A stretch of 64,000 nt of DNA, taken from contig NZ_CP076326.1 of the NCBI RefSeq assembly GCF_018771565.1, positions 682,001-746,000 of the forward strand. Reading direction: 5' to 3'. The DNA comes from Thermoflexus hugenholtzii. GTDB lineage: Bacteria; Chloroflexota; Anaerolineae; Thermoflexales; Thermoflexaceae. A program made the translations under genes and the position numbers. Positions 1-8,894 of this stretch are shown here, in pieces. Numbering within the stretch: position 1 is the stretch's first letter; each line of letters opens with the position of its first letter. The notes below the pieces were generated by a model. It saw only the letters and a list, made by a program, of their open reading frames with translations, searched no databases and was not told the origin of the DNA.

Positions 1-866
1 GGCAGGGCTATAAGGTGCTGGTCTTCTCCGTCGACCCCCAGGCCAGCCTCTCGGACATCTTCCAGCGGGACATCTTCGGCAAGGGCCCGGTGGAGATCAT
101 GCCCAACCTCTGGGCCCAGGAGATCGACGCTGATCGCCGGATCAAGGAGTATCAGGAGGAGATCCGGCGCAAGATCCTGGACATGTATGGCCTGGATCAG
201 GTGCCCCCGGAGATCGAGGACTACATCCAGGCGGCCTCCGCCGAGCCGGCGATGGAGGAGAGCGCCATCTTCGACGCCGTGGTGGACATTGTGGTGGAGG
301 GCCGCTACGACTACTACATTTACGACCTGGTCCCCCTGGGGCATGCTCTGTATTACCTCAGCATGGCCAAGGTCTACGATGAGTGGATCACCAAGATCAC
401 GAAGCTGCGGGAGGAGATGCGGGAGTATGAAGAGATGGTGGCCCGCATCCGCCGCCAGCAGACCGAGGAGGACCGCATCCTGGAGGAGCTCCAGTATATC
501 CGGCAGCGGATCAACATGTCCTCCAGCATCCTCACCGACAGCCGCCGCACGGCCTTCTTCTTCGTGCTGATCCCGGAGGAGCTGGTGATCCTGGACACGT
601 TGAAGGCGGCCGAGCTGTTCCGTCGGTTCGACGTGCCCATCTCCGGCTACGTGGTCAACCGGGTCCTTCCGACGGAGCTGCTGGGCCAGAACATCCCCGA
701 GTATCTGCGCAACCGCATCGAGATGCAGCGGCGGCATCTGGAGGAGATCCGCGCCCGCTTCGGCGACCAGGTCCTGGCCTATGTGCCCGAGCTGGAGCGG
801 GATGTCACCGGACTGGACATGATCGCCCGGGTGGCGAAGCTGCTCTTCGGAAACGGGAAGGCGTGA
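1..866 (+). CDS. ArsA/GET3-family ATPase (5' truncated)
   Basis: The reading frame is open from the first base, so the gene begins upstream and the P-loop lies outside the window. About 288 C-terminal residues remain. The first visible residues (GYKVLVFSVDPQASLSDIF) match the switch I segment of the ArsA/GET3 SIMIBI ATPases, and the protein aligns along its length with the next gene (shared NRIEMQ.R.LEEI and FFFV.LPE segments). Where the paralogue has the usual DTAPT switch II motif, this copy reads YDLVPLGHALYYL, so the nucleotide-sensing loop is altered. In this family ATPases work as dimers that hand over membrane or metal-linked cargo; no arsenite pump or metal gene is visible nearby, so arsenic transport is not supported. 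It ends in a GTGA overlap and is probably co-transcribed with its paralogue, perhaps as a heterodimer partner. Confidence 0.85.
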   Translation, partial: QGYKVLVFSVDPQASLSDIFQRDIFGKGPVEIMPNLWAQEIDADRRIKEYQEEIRRKILDMYGLDQVPPEIEDYIQAASAEPAMEESAIFDAVVDIVVEGRYDYYIYDLVPLGHALYYLSMAKVYDEWITKITKLREEMREYEEMVARIRRQQTEEDRILEELQYIRQRINMSSSILTDSRRTAFFFVLIPEELVILDTLKAAELFRRFDVPISGYVVNRVLPTELLGQNIPEYLRNRIEMQRRHLEEIRARFGDQVLAYVPELERDVTGLDMIARVAKLLFGNGKA

Positions 867-889
867 GATCGATCCGGGAGGGGAGAGGG

Positions 890-1879
890 ATGATCCGCAT
901 CGAGAAGACGATGGTGGACTTCCTGCGGGAACATCCTCGCCTGAAGTATGTGTTCTTCGGCGGGAAGGGCGGGGTTGGGAAGACGGTGATGGCAGGGGCC
1001 ACAGCCCTCTGGTTCGCCCGGCAGGGCCGCCGCACCCTCCTGGCCTCCACCAACCCGGTCCACAGCCTCTCCGGGCTGCTGGACCAGAACGTCTTCGGCA
1101 AGCCGACGCCGGTGGCCGGGGTGCCGAACCTGTGGGCTTATGAGATCGACACCAAGGACACCATTGAGCGCTCCAAGCGGGAGATCCGGGAGAAGATCCA
1201 GTGGTTTCTCAAGTTCGCCGAGATCTCCACGCGGGCCGACGAGTTCGTGGAATCGGCCACCATGAACCCGGCCTTCGAGGAGTCGGCGATGTTCGAGAAC
1301 ATGATCGACCTCATGTTCCGGGACGAATATGAGGTCTATGTGTTCGACACCGCCCCCACAGCCAACGCCCGCCGGCTCCTCGGGATGTCCAAAGTTTACG
1401 CCCTCTGGGTGAACAAGATGATCAAGTCCCGTCAGGAGGCCCAGGCCCTCCGCAAGCTGCTCTCCTTCACCAAGAAGGAGGAGCCGGACCCTCTGATGGA
1501 TTACCTGATCAGCTTCCGGGACCGCATGGAGCGGGCGCGCCGGCTGATCACCGACCCGGAGCTCACCGCTTTCTTCTTCGTGACCCTGCCGGAGGCGCTG
1601 CCCATCGCGGTGATCCGCCGCTTCATCCACTGGTTCCACGACTTCGGCATCCCGGTGGGCGGCGTGATCGTCAACGGCCTCATCGATCGGTCCTTCCTGG
1701 GGGAGGACACGCCTGACTTCGTCCGCAACCGCATCGAGATGCAGGGGCGCTATCTCCAGGAGATCGAGGCGCTCTTCGATGGCCTGGTGCGGGGGATGAC
1801 CCCCCTCCTGGAGAACGAGGTGCGCGGCGTCCCCATGCTGGAGCGCTTCGCGGGCTATCTGTTTGCCGGCTCCTCGTGA
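890..1879 (+). CDS. ArsA/GET3-family ATPase
   Basis: A 329-residue SIMIBI-class ATPase. A deviant Walker A motif (GGKGGVGKT, about residues 25-33) follows a short N-terminal helix, and a DTAPTANARRLLG switch II motif lies near residue 155. The ATG at 890 was chosen because a purine-rich GGGAGGGGAGAGGG tract sits directly before it; a GTG at 863 would add nine residues and overlap the previous stop. Second gene of a two-gene unit with the upstream paralogue, followed by a strong intrinsic terminator. Known members (ArsA, GET3/TRC40 and chlorosome-associated ArsA-like proteins) couple ATP hydrolysis to cargo release. The cargo here is unknown, and neither ArsB nor ArsR is present. Confidence 0.9.
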   Translation: MIRIEKTMVDFLREHPRLKYVFFGGKGGVGKTVMAGATALWFARQGRRTLLASTNPVHSLSGLLDQNVFGKPTPVAGVPNLWAYEIDTKDTIERSKREIREKIQWFLKFAEISTRADEFVESATMNPAFEESAMFENMIDLMFRDEYEVYVFDTAPTANARRLLGMSKVYALWVNKMIKSRQEAQALRKLLSFTKKEEPDPLMDYLISFRDRMERARRLITDPELTAFFFVTLPEALPIAVIRRFIHWFHDFGIPVGGVIVNGLIDRSFLGEDTPDFVRNRIEMQGRYLQEIEALFDGLVRGMTPLLENEVRGVPMLERFAGYLFAGSS

Positions 1880-1903
1880 GAAACCTGGGGGTTCAGAGAC
1901 CGG

Positions 1904-1940
1904 GGCCGGGCGGCGATCAAGCCGCCCGGCCTCTTGTTTA
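1904..1940 (+). terminator. Rho-independent terminator after the ArsA pair
   Basis: Arms 1904-1914 and 1921-1931 form a perfect 11-bp GC stem (GGCCGGGCGGC with its complement) around a six-base GATCAA loop, followed by TCTTGTTT. It lies in the 85-bp gap between the converging ArsA unit and gltB, so it mainly serves the plus-strand unit. Confidence 0.8.
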
Positions 1941-1963
1941 GGAGTTCTCGAGGAGATCCCGCC

Positions 1964-4900
1964 TCAGCGAGATAGAGCCTCGATGTGCTCTGAGACCCGG
2001 AAGGGGATTCTCTGTGAATCGAGGGACGTGGGGATGGTGAGCTCCGCCGCGGGCAGTGCGTCCGGCGGAGGGAGGAGGATCCGGGCCAGGCCCCGGGGCT
2101 GCACCCGCCGGAAGCAGGCCAGGGGCTCCGGCCAGCGGGCGAGCAGCCCCTGTGCCCGCGGGCTCCCGGTGAGCCGGGCATGCCGCTCCAGGATCGCCTG
2201 CAGGAACGCGATCTCCTGTGGATCCTCCACCGGCTCGATGCGGACGAGCTGGGGGTTGTAGCGCCGCTCCAGTTCCTCCCGCTCGTCCAGGACATAGGCC
2301 ACGCCTCCGGTCATCCCCGCCCCGAAGTTGTCCCCCACCGGGCCCAGGATCACCACGCCGCCGCCGGTCATATACTCACAGCCGTGATCCCCCACGCCTT
2401 CCACGACGGCCCACGCCCCGCTGTTGCGCACCGCGAAGCGATCGCCGGCCCGCCCGGCGACGAAGAGCCACCCGCCGGTGGCCCCATACAGGGCGGCGTT
2501 GCCGATCAGCACCGGGGACGGATCCCGCAGGTCATGGGGCGGGCGGACGATGAGCTCCCCACCCCCCAGCCCTTTGCCTACGCCGTCGTTGGCGGCCCCG
2601 ATCAGGATCAGCCGCATGCCCCGATGGGCGAAGGCCCCGAAGCTCTGGCCAGCCTCCCCGATGAACAATAAGGTGACGGTGCCTTCCGGCAGCCCGGCCT
2701 CCCGATACCGCCGGGCGATCTCCCCGGCCAGCCGCGCCCCCACCGCGCGATCCACGTTGCGGATCCGGTAAATCCCCCGCACCGGCCGGCCCTCCATCCG
2801 CGCGTGGACTGCGTCGCGCACGATCTGATCGTTGAGGGCGAAAGACCAGACCCGCGGGACGGCAGGAACGGCCGGAGGCGGCGTCGCCGGGCGGAGCACC
2901 GACTCCCAGTCCACCGAATCATCCACCGCCTTCAGCAGATCCGTTCGCCCGATCACTTCTCCCAACCGGGTGTAGCCCATCGAGGCCAGGATCTCCCGCA
3001 CCTCATGCGCCACCATCCGGAAGTAGGCCATCACGTGCTCCGGGCGCCCGGCGAACTTCGCCCGGCGCTCCGGATCCTGGGTGGCCACCCCGGTCGGACA
3101 GGTGTTCTGATGGCAGACCCGGGCCATTACGCATCCCAGGGCGACGAGGGGAACGGTGCCGAAGGAGAACTCGTCCGCCCCCAGGAGGGCGGCGATCACC
3201 ACATCCCGTCCGGTGCGCAGGCCCCCGTCCACGCGCAGCCGCACGCGGTCCCGGAGCCCGCAGGCTACCAGCATCCGGTGGGCCTCCGCCAGCCCGACCT
3301 CCCACGGCATTCCCGCGTTCTTGATCGAGGACCAGGGCGAGGCCCCGGTCCCGCCGGCGTGGCCGCTGATCAGGATGATGTCCGCCCCGGCCTTGGCCAC
3401 GCCGGCCGCGATCACCCCCACCCCGATGGTGGAGACCAGCTTCACGGAGACCTGGGCCCGCGGGTGGATGGCCTTGAGGTCGTAGATCAGCTGGGCCAGG
3501 TCCTCGATGCTGTAGATATCGTGATGTGGAGGCGGCGAGATCAGGTCGATGCCGGGCTGGGCGAAGCGCAGCCGGGCGATCTCAGCCGTCACCTTGGTGG
3601 CCGGCAGGTGCCCGCCCTCGCCGGGCTTGGAGCCCTGGGCCATCTTGATCTGGAGCTCCTCGGCGGAGATCAGGTAATACGGCGTGACGCCGAAGCGGGC
3701 GGAGGCCACCTGCTTGGCCCGGCTGTTCCGCTCGGTCTCGTAGCGGTCGGGATCCTCGCCGCCCTCCCCGCTGTTGGAGCGCAGCCCCAGGCGGTTCATG
3801 GCGATGGCCAGGGCCTCGTGGGCCTCCGGGGAGAGGGCGCCGTGAGACATCGCCGCGGTGGAGAAGCGGCGGAGGATCGCCTCCTCCGGCTCCACCCGGT
3901 CCAGCGGGATCGGCGGGCGGTCGCTCTCCCAGCGCAGCCGATCCCGCAGATCCACCGACTCCCGATGGACATGGGCGGCGAAGGCTCGGTAGCGGCGATA
4001 GGCTTCAGGGAAACCCTCCCCCAGGGCCTCAGGGGTCCGAACGGCCTCCTGGAGCGCTCGGATGGCCTCCGGGTTCAGGGCGTGGAACTCCCCGCGCGTC
4101 CGGTGTTTGTAGAACCCCGGGGAGGGGAGCTCCGGGCGTTCCGAGGCGAAGGCCGCCCGATGCCAGATCTCCACACGCCGGGCGATCTCCTCCAGGCCGA
4201 CCGGGCCGAAGACCGCCGGGGTCCCCGCGAAGGCCCATTCCACCAGCTCCCGCTGCAAGCCGATGATCTCGAAGATCTGAGCCCCCGTGTAGGCATCCAG
4301 GGTGGAGATCCCCATGCGGGCCATCACTTTGAGCAGGCCCTTCTCGACCGCCTGGATGTAACGCCGGATCGCCTCCTCCGGGCTTCCGGCGCGCCCGCCT
4401 TCGCCTTCGCGCGTCGCCAGGGCGGCGACGGTCTCGAGGGCCAGATAGGGACAGATCGCCGAGGCGCCATACCCGATCAAGCAGGCGAAATGGTGGACCT
4501 CCCGGGGCTCCCCGGAGACCGCGATCAGGCTCGCCTGGGTCCGCTGACCGGTCCGAATCAGGTGATGGTGCACCGCGCCGACGGTCAGCAGGGCCGGGAT
4601 GGGGGCGTGGGCCGCGTCGACCGTTTCATCGCTGAGGATCAGCAGGGCGCATCCCTCCCGAACGGCCTGCTCGGCGGCCCGACACAGCTCCTCCAGGGCC
4701 TGTCGCAATCCCTCCGGCCCCGCAGCCACCGGCCACACCATGGGGAGCGTGGCGGAGCGGAAGCGGGGATCTGGCAAGGCCCGCAGGGCGGCGACCTGAG
4801 CCGGAGTGAGGATCGGCCCCGGGAGCTCGATGAGGCGAGCGGCCTCCTCATCCGGGTTCAGCAGGTTGCCGCGGGCGCCCAGCAGCACGGTCAGGGACAT

Positions 4901-6469
4901 CACCCGGGTCTCCCGCAGGGGATCGATGGGCGGGTTCGTCACCTGGGCGAAGCGTTGCTTGAAGAAATTGTAAAGGGGGCGGGGCCATCCGGAGAGCATC
5001 GCCAGCGGCGTGTCATCGCCCATGGAGCCGATGGGCTCTTGACCGGTCCAGGCCATCGGGCGAAGCAGGAGGGCCAGCTCCTCCGCCGTGTAGCCGAACG
5101 CGATCTGTCGCCGGAGGAGCGCCTTTGGTTCGGAGGGCGGGATATAGGCGGGGGCCTCCGGGAGACGCACCCGATGGCGGCGCACCCACTCCGCGTAGGG
5201 ACGCCGGGCGCTGAGCTCGGCCCGCAGGGCGGTGGGATCCTGCACCCGGCCGGTGCGGAGATCCGCTGTTAGCATCTGACCCGGCCCCAGGCGGTCCAGC
5301 CGCAGGATCCGTTCGGGGGGGATCTCCAGGGCCCCGATCTCGGAGCCGCAGTAGAGCAGGCCATCCACCGTCCGCAGCGTCCGCAGCGGGCGCAGGCCAT
5401 TGCGATCCAGCAGCGCGCCTATGAAGCGGCCGTCGGTGAACAGCACTGCGGCGGGACCGTCCCACGGTTCCATCAGGCCCTGGTGGTAAGCATAGAAGCC
5501 TCGCGCCGCTTCATCGAGCTCGGGGGACTTTTCCCATGCCTCCGGGATCAGCATGCGCAGGGCGTGGCGGATGTCGTAGCCGGAGTGGACCAGGAACTCC
5601 ACCACGTTGTCCAGCATGGCGGAGTCCGAGCCCTCGGAATCGATGATCGGCCGCAGGTCCTCGATGGAATCCCCCCAAAGCGGGGAGGTCAACAGGGCCT
5701 CCCGGGCGCGCATCCCGTGGATGTTTCCCTGGAGCGTGTTGATCTCCCCGTTGTGGCAGAGGGTGCGGAAGGGCTGAGCCCGGGCCCAGGCGGGCAGGGT
5801 GTTGGTGCTGAAACGCTGGTGGAAGATCACGAAGTCCGTCTCGAAGGCCGGGTCCTCCAGATCCGGATAGAAACGCGGCAGATCTCGGGAGAGGACCAGA
5901 GCTTTGTAAACGATGGTGCGGGAGGAAGCGGAGGCGACATAGAGGGAGAGTCCTTCGGCGGCCGCCTCCCGCTCGCTCCGGCGACGGGCGCGATACAGCC
6001 GACGGTCGATCCCTTCGGGGGTGTCGCCTCGTTCGTCCGCCAGCAGGGCCTGAACGATGGCCGGGCACGTGGCCCGGGCCCGAGGGCCGAGGAGCTCCGC
6101 GCGGATCGGCACGGGGCGCCACGCCAGGAGGGTGAATCCCTGCGCCTGAAAGGCGGCCCTCAGGAGCGCGCGGGCTTTCTCCTGAGCGGCGGGATCCAGA
6201 GGAAGGAAGAGCATCGCAACCGCCAGACGTTCGGGCGCCGTATGCAGGCCCTGAGCCTCCAGAAAGCGCAGGAACAGGCGGCGGGGGAGGGCGGTCAGCA
6301 CCCCTGCCCCATCGCCGGTCCGCCCATCATCTGCGGTGGCCCCGCGATGGGCCATGCGGTCCAGGGCCTGAAGGGCCATCGTCAGCAGCTCGTGATCCGC
6401 CGGGCCTCCGGGACGGGCGAGCAACCCGATCCCGCATGCGTCGCGCTCCCGTCGGTGGATTCCCTCCAT
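1964..6469 (-). CDS. gltB: Glutamate synthase large subunit
   Basis: A 1501-residue protein of full family length. It makes two glutamates from glutamine and 2-oxoglutarate in ammonia assimilation. The N-terminal class II glutaminase domain has the DACGIG motif with the nucleophile Cys12 after a short pro-sequence, which is cleaved in this family. The central and FMN domains follow, then the [3Fe-4S] ligands as C-x5-C-x4-C in GCVMARVCHQNTCPTG near residue 1120, and a C-terminal glycine-rich beta-helix. The start has an AGGAGG site (GCCAGGAGGAATCCG). No gltD small subunit lies beside it, so the electron donor (a GltD elsewhere, or ferredoxin) cannot be told from this window. It is divergent from the response regulator at 6681 across a 211-bp gap holding a large inverted repeat. 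Confidence 0.97.
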   Translation of the reverse strand: MEGIHRRERDACGIGLLARPGGPADHELLTMALQALDRMAHRGATADDGRTGDGAGVLTALPRRLFLRFLEAQGLHTAPERLAVAMLFLPLDPAAQEKARALLRAAFQAQGFTLLAWRPVPIRAELLGPRARATCPAIVQALLADERGDTPEGIDRRLYRARRRSEREAAAEGLSLYVASASSRTIVYKALVLSRDLPRFYPDLEDPAFETDFVIFHQRFSTNTLPAWARAQPFRTLCHNGEINTLQGNIHGMRAREALLTSPLWGDSIEDLRPIIDSEGSDSAMLDNVVEFLVHSGYDIRHALRMLIPEAWEKSPELDEAARGFYAYHQGLMEPWDGPAAVLFTDGRFIGALLDRNGLRPLRTLRTVDGLLYCGSEIGALEIPPERILRLDRLGPGQMLTADLRTGRVQDPTALRAELSARRPYAEWVRRHRVRLPEAPAYIPPSEPKALLRRQIAFGYTAEELALLLRPMAWTGQEPIGSMGDDTPLAMLSGWPRPLYNFFKQRFAQVTNPPIDPLRETRVMSLTVLLGARGNLLNPDEEAARLIELPGPILTPAQVAALRALPDPRFRSATLPMVWPVAAGPEGLRQALEELCRAAEQAVREGCALLILSDETVDAAHAPIPALLTVGAVHHHLIRTGQRTQASLIAVSGEPREVHHFACLIGYGASAICPYLALETVAALATREGEGGRAGSPEEAIRRYIQAVEKGLLKVMARMGISTLDAYTGAQIFEIIGLQRELVEWAFAGTPAVFGPVGLEEIARRVEIWHRAAFASERPELPSPGFYKHRTRGEFHALNPEAIRALQEAVRTPEALGEGFPEAYRRYRAFAAHVHRESVDLRDRLRWESDRPPIPLDRVEPEEAILRRFSTAAMSHGALSPEAHEALAIAMNRLGLRSNSGEGGEDPDRYETERNSRAKQVASARFGVTPYYLISAEELQIKMAQGSKPGEGGHLPATKVTAEIARLRFAQPGIDLISPPPHHDIYSIEDLAQLIYDLKAIHPRAQVSVKLVSTIGVGVIAAGVAKAGADIILISGHAGGTGASPWSSIKNAGMPWEVGLAEAHRMLVACGLRDRVRLRVDGGLRTGRDVVIAALLGADEFSFGTVPLVALGCVMARVCHQNTCPTGVATQDPERRAKFAGRPEHVMAYFRMVAHEVREILASMGYTRLGEVIGRTDLLKAVDDSVDWESVLRPATPPPAVPAVPRVWSFALNDQIVRDAVHARMEGRPVRGIYRIRNVDRAVGARLAGEIARRYREAGLPEGTVTLLFIGEAGQSFGAFAHRGMRLILIGAANDGVGKGLGGGELIVRPPHDLRDPSPVLIGNAALYGATGGWLFVAGRAGDRFAVRNSGAWAVVEGVGDHGCEYMTGGGVVILGPVGDNFGAGMTGGVAYVLDEREELERRYNPQLVRIEPVEDPQEIAFLQAILERHARLTGSPRAQGLLARWPEPLACFRRVQPRGLARILLPPPDALPAAELTIPTSLDSQRIPFRVSEHIEALSR

Positions 6470-6581
6470 CGGATTCCTCCTGGCTGCGCCCCTATGGCGT
6501 TCCCGCGAGGGATCCTTCCGCGTCCGGGTAGCCCCCGGGGTTAACGAACATTTTCACAAGGGGTGGGGGGAGTTGTCATCC

Positions 6582-6614
6582 CCCGTTTGGGCCATTTTGG
6601 CCCCCCTGAACGGG
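6582..6614. repeat. Nested inverted repeat in the gltB / response-regulator intergenic region
   Basis: An inner perfect repeat GGGCCA-TTT-TGGCCC (6589-6603) lies inside outer arms CCCGTT (6582-6587) and AACGGG (6609-6614). A third GGGCCATT copy follows at 6612. It sits between two divergent genes, about 110 bp before gltB and about 65 bp before the regulator. It could be an operator or an RNA hairpin; the sequence alone does not decide. Confidence 0.5.
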
Positions 6615-6680
6615 CCATTGATCATCTCCTTCTGCTAACCGCTCCAGGATGGGATTACAATCTCGTGTGGAGGGGCATCT

Positions 6681-7376
6681 ATGGGCGCGCGCATCCTGCT
6701 GGTGGACGATGACGCGTTGCTCCGGCGCAGCCTGGCCTTCAGCCTGGAGCAGGCGGGCTTCCGGGTGCATACAGCGGCCAGCGCGGAGGAGGCCCTGGCC
6801 GTCGCCGCCCGGGAGCGCCCTGACCTGGTCCTCCTGGACATCGGCCTGCCGGGGATGGACGGCCTGGAGGCCCTGCGGCGGTTCCGGGAGGTTCTGGGGG
6901 TGCCGGTGGTGTTCCTGACCGCCCGGCGCCGGGAGCTGGACCAGGTGGTCGGGCTGGAGTTGGGGGCGGATGATTACATCACCAAGCCGTTCGACACCGA
7001 CGTGTTGATCGCCCGCATCCGGGCGGTCCTGCGCCGGGTGCGGGGGGCATCCGCTTCCCCTCCGCCGCCGGGTCGGCTGGTCGTGGGGGACTTGGTCCTC
7101 GATCCGGAGGGCCGCACGGTCACCGTGGCTGGCCGGCCCGTCGTTTTATCCCCAAAGGAATTTGACCTCCTCTACACGCTGGCGCTGGCCCCGAATCGGG
7201 TGCTGTCGACGGAGACGCTGCTCGCGCAGGTCTGGGGGGCCGAATATGAAGGGCAGCCCGAGACCCTCTATGTTCACATCCGATGGCTGCGGGAGAAAAT
7301 CGAGGAGGATCCGGAGCATCCCCGGCGCATCGTGACCGTGCGGGGGGTGGGTTACAAGCTGGTGCCCCAGGGATAA
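6681..7376 (+). CDS. OmpR/PhoB-family response regulator
   Basis: A 231-residue two-domain regulator. The receiver domain has the acidic pocket (D9, D10, D11), phospho-acceptor D53 in LLDIGLPGMDG, T80 and K102 (TKPF). A winged-helix DNA-binding domain follows from about residue 130 and ends with the typical VRGVGYKLVPQG. The ATG at 6681 follows a GGAGGGGCATCT site. The histidine kinase begins 11 bp downstream, so the two form a two-component pair. A TACAAT -10-like hexamer lies at 6656-6661. OmpR-type proteins bind direct repeats spaced 10-11 bp; repeats of that kind occur at 9531, 33632 and 36430, but nothing ties this regulator to them directly. Confidence 0.95.
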   Translation: MGARILLVDDDALLRRSLAFSLEQAGFRVHTAASAEEALAVAARERPDLVLLDIGLPGMDGLEALRRFREVLGVPVVFLTARRRELDQVVGLELGADDYITKPFDTDVLIARIRAVLRRVRGASASPPPPGRLVVGDLVLDPEGRTVTVAGRPVVLSPKEFDLLYTLALAPNRVLSTETLLAQVWGAEYEGQPETLYVHIRWLREKIEEDPEHPRRIVTVRGVGYKLVPQG

Positions 7377-7387
7377 GGAGAACGGCC

Positions 7388-8815
7388 GTGTTCCGCACCT
7401 TTCGATCTCGTCTCCTGTGGAGCGTCTGGCTTCCGTTCCTGGTGATGGCTCCCATCCTGGGATTGATGCTGATCGGCTTGGTGGAGGAGCGCATCCTCCT
7501 GCCTGCGCTGGCCCAGGAGATGATCGACCAGGGGATCCTGATCGCCCGGCTGGGGCAGGTCCTCCCGGAGATCTGGAGGGATCCCGAGGCGGCCCAGGCC
7601 TTCCTGCGGGCGCTGGAGATCCGACAGCCCACTCAGGTGCTGCTGTTGGATCCCTCAGGGCGGTTGTTGGCGGGGCCGGAGGAGAGGGGCCTTCTGGGAC
7701 AGGCGGAGGAGGGGGCGTTGCCCGAGCGCGCCCGCGCGGGCGAGATCGTGTGGCACGCGGCTCTCCGAGGCTCTGACTCCGACGTGGTGTTGGATGTGGT
7801 CGTCCCGGTGGCGGATGAAAGTGGGGTGCGCCTGGGCTACATCCGCTTGCTCCGGCGTCTCCCGGATGTGGTGGAGGGCTTGCGGCTGGCGCGGCGGCTC
7901 ATCCTGGGAGCCCTGGGGATCGGGTTGGCGGTGAGCGGGCTGCTGGGGCTGATCTTGGCGCAATCGCTGAGCCGACCCCTCCAGGCGGTGGCCTGGGCCA
8001 TCGCGGAGTCTCCCCTGGAGGGGCCCGCGATGATCTTGCCGGAGAGCGGGCCTCAGGAGGTCCGTCAGCTCATCCGAACCTTCAATCGCCTCCAGACCCG
8101 GCGCGCGGAGCTCGAGGAAGCGCGCCGGCTGCTGTTGCGCAGCATCGTCCATGAGTTCGGCCGGCTGATCGGCGCCCTGCAGGCGGCGCTGCACGCCCTT
8201 CAGGCCGGCGCGGCCGAGGATCCTCGCTTGCGGGGGGAGCTGCTCCAGGGGATGTCCCAGGTCGCCGGAGATCTGACCCGGTTGCTGGACGATCTGGCGC
8301 AGACCTATCGGCAGACGCGGGAGCCGCTTTCTCTTCGCGCCCAGCCGCTGGATCCGGGGAGCTGGCTGCGGGCGCGGATCCTCCTCTGGGCCGGGATGGC
8401 CCGGGAGCGGGGATTGCGCTGGGAGGATGCGGTTCCGTCCGAACTCCCCTCGATCGTGGCGGATCCCGACCGGCTGGCTCAGGCGCTGGACAACTTGGTG
8501 GACAACGCCGTGAAGTTCACGCCGCCTGGGGGATGCGTGCGGATGGAGGCCGGGAGCGGGGATGGGAAGGTATGGATCCGGATTCAGGACACCGGCCCGG
8601 GGATCCCGCCGGAGGATCTGCCCCGGCTGTTCGAGCCCTTCTATCGGGGGCATCAGGAGGGACGGCCCGGCTTGGGGCTGGGCCTGTTCCTGGCCCGGAC
8701 CATCGTGGAAGCCCATGGAGGGCGTCTGGAGGTAGCCAGTGAGCCGGGGGCGGGGAGCGCTTTCACCCTGATCCTGCCGGCAGCCCATCCGGATCGAAGG
8801 GGGAGCGCATGCTGA
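7388..8815 (+). CDS. Sensor histidine kinase
   Basis: About 475 residues from a GTG at 7388, which follows an AAGGAG site just after the regulator's stop; an in-frame ATG at 7283 lies inside the regulator gene and is rejected. Order: N-terminal membrane helix, extracytoplasmic sensor of about 130 residues, second membrane helix (about 175-195), HAMP-like linker, dimerisation/phosphotransfer helix with His255, then an HATPase_c domain with N-box (NLVDNAVKFT), DTGPGIP and GLGLGLF boxes. The H-box reads IVHEFGRLIGAL: it keeps His-Glu but lacks the Arg-Thr-Pro of the common HELRTPL. It is the presumed partner of the regulator at 6681; the stimulus is unknown. Confidence 0.93.
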   Translation: MFRTFRSRLLWSVWLPFLVMAPILGLMLIGLVEERILLPALAQEMIDQGILIARLGQVLPEIWRDPEAAQAFLRALEIRQPTQVLLLDPSGRLLAGPEERGLLGQAEEGALPERARAGEIVWHAALRGSDSDVVLDVVVPVADESGVRLGYIRLLRRLPDVVEGLRLARRLILGALGIGLAVSGLLGLILAQSLSRPLQAVAWAIAESPLEGPAMILPESGPQEVRQLIRTFNRLQTRRAELEEARRLLLRSIVHEFGRLIGALQAALHALQAGAAEDPRLRGELLQGMSQVAGDLTRLLDDLAQTYRQTREPLSLRAQPLDPGSWLRARILLWAGMARERGLRWEDAVPSELPSIVADPDRLAQALDNLVDNAVKFTPPGGCVRMEAGSGDGKVWIRIQDTGPGIPPEDLPRLFEPFYRGHQEGRPGLGLGLFLARTIVEAHGGRLEVASEPGAGSAFTLILPAAHPDRRGSAC

Positions 8816-8894
8816 GCCTGGGGGTTCCTGCAGCTTCATCCGCGTGATCCCAACCAGCGGGACCATCTCTCGCATCCCCTCGTCCGATCAAGAT

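Noticed and set aside
2804-5272. 822-codon open frame on the plus strand opposite gltB
   Set aside because: It mirrors the gltB codons in a GC-rich genome, lacks recognisable domains and a ribosome site, and gltB is certain.
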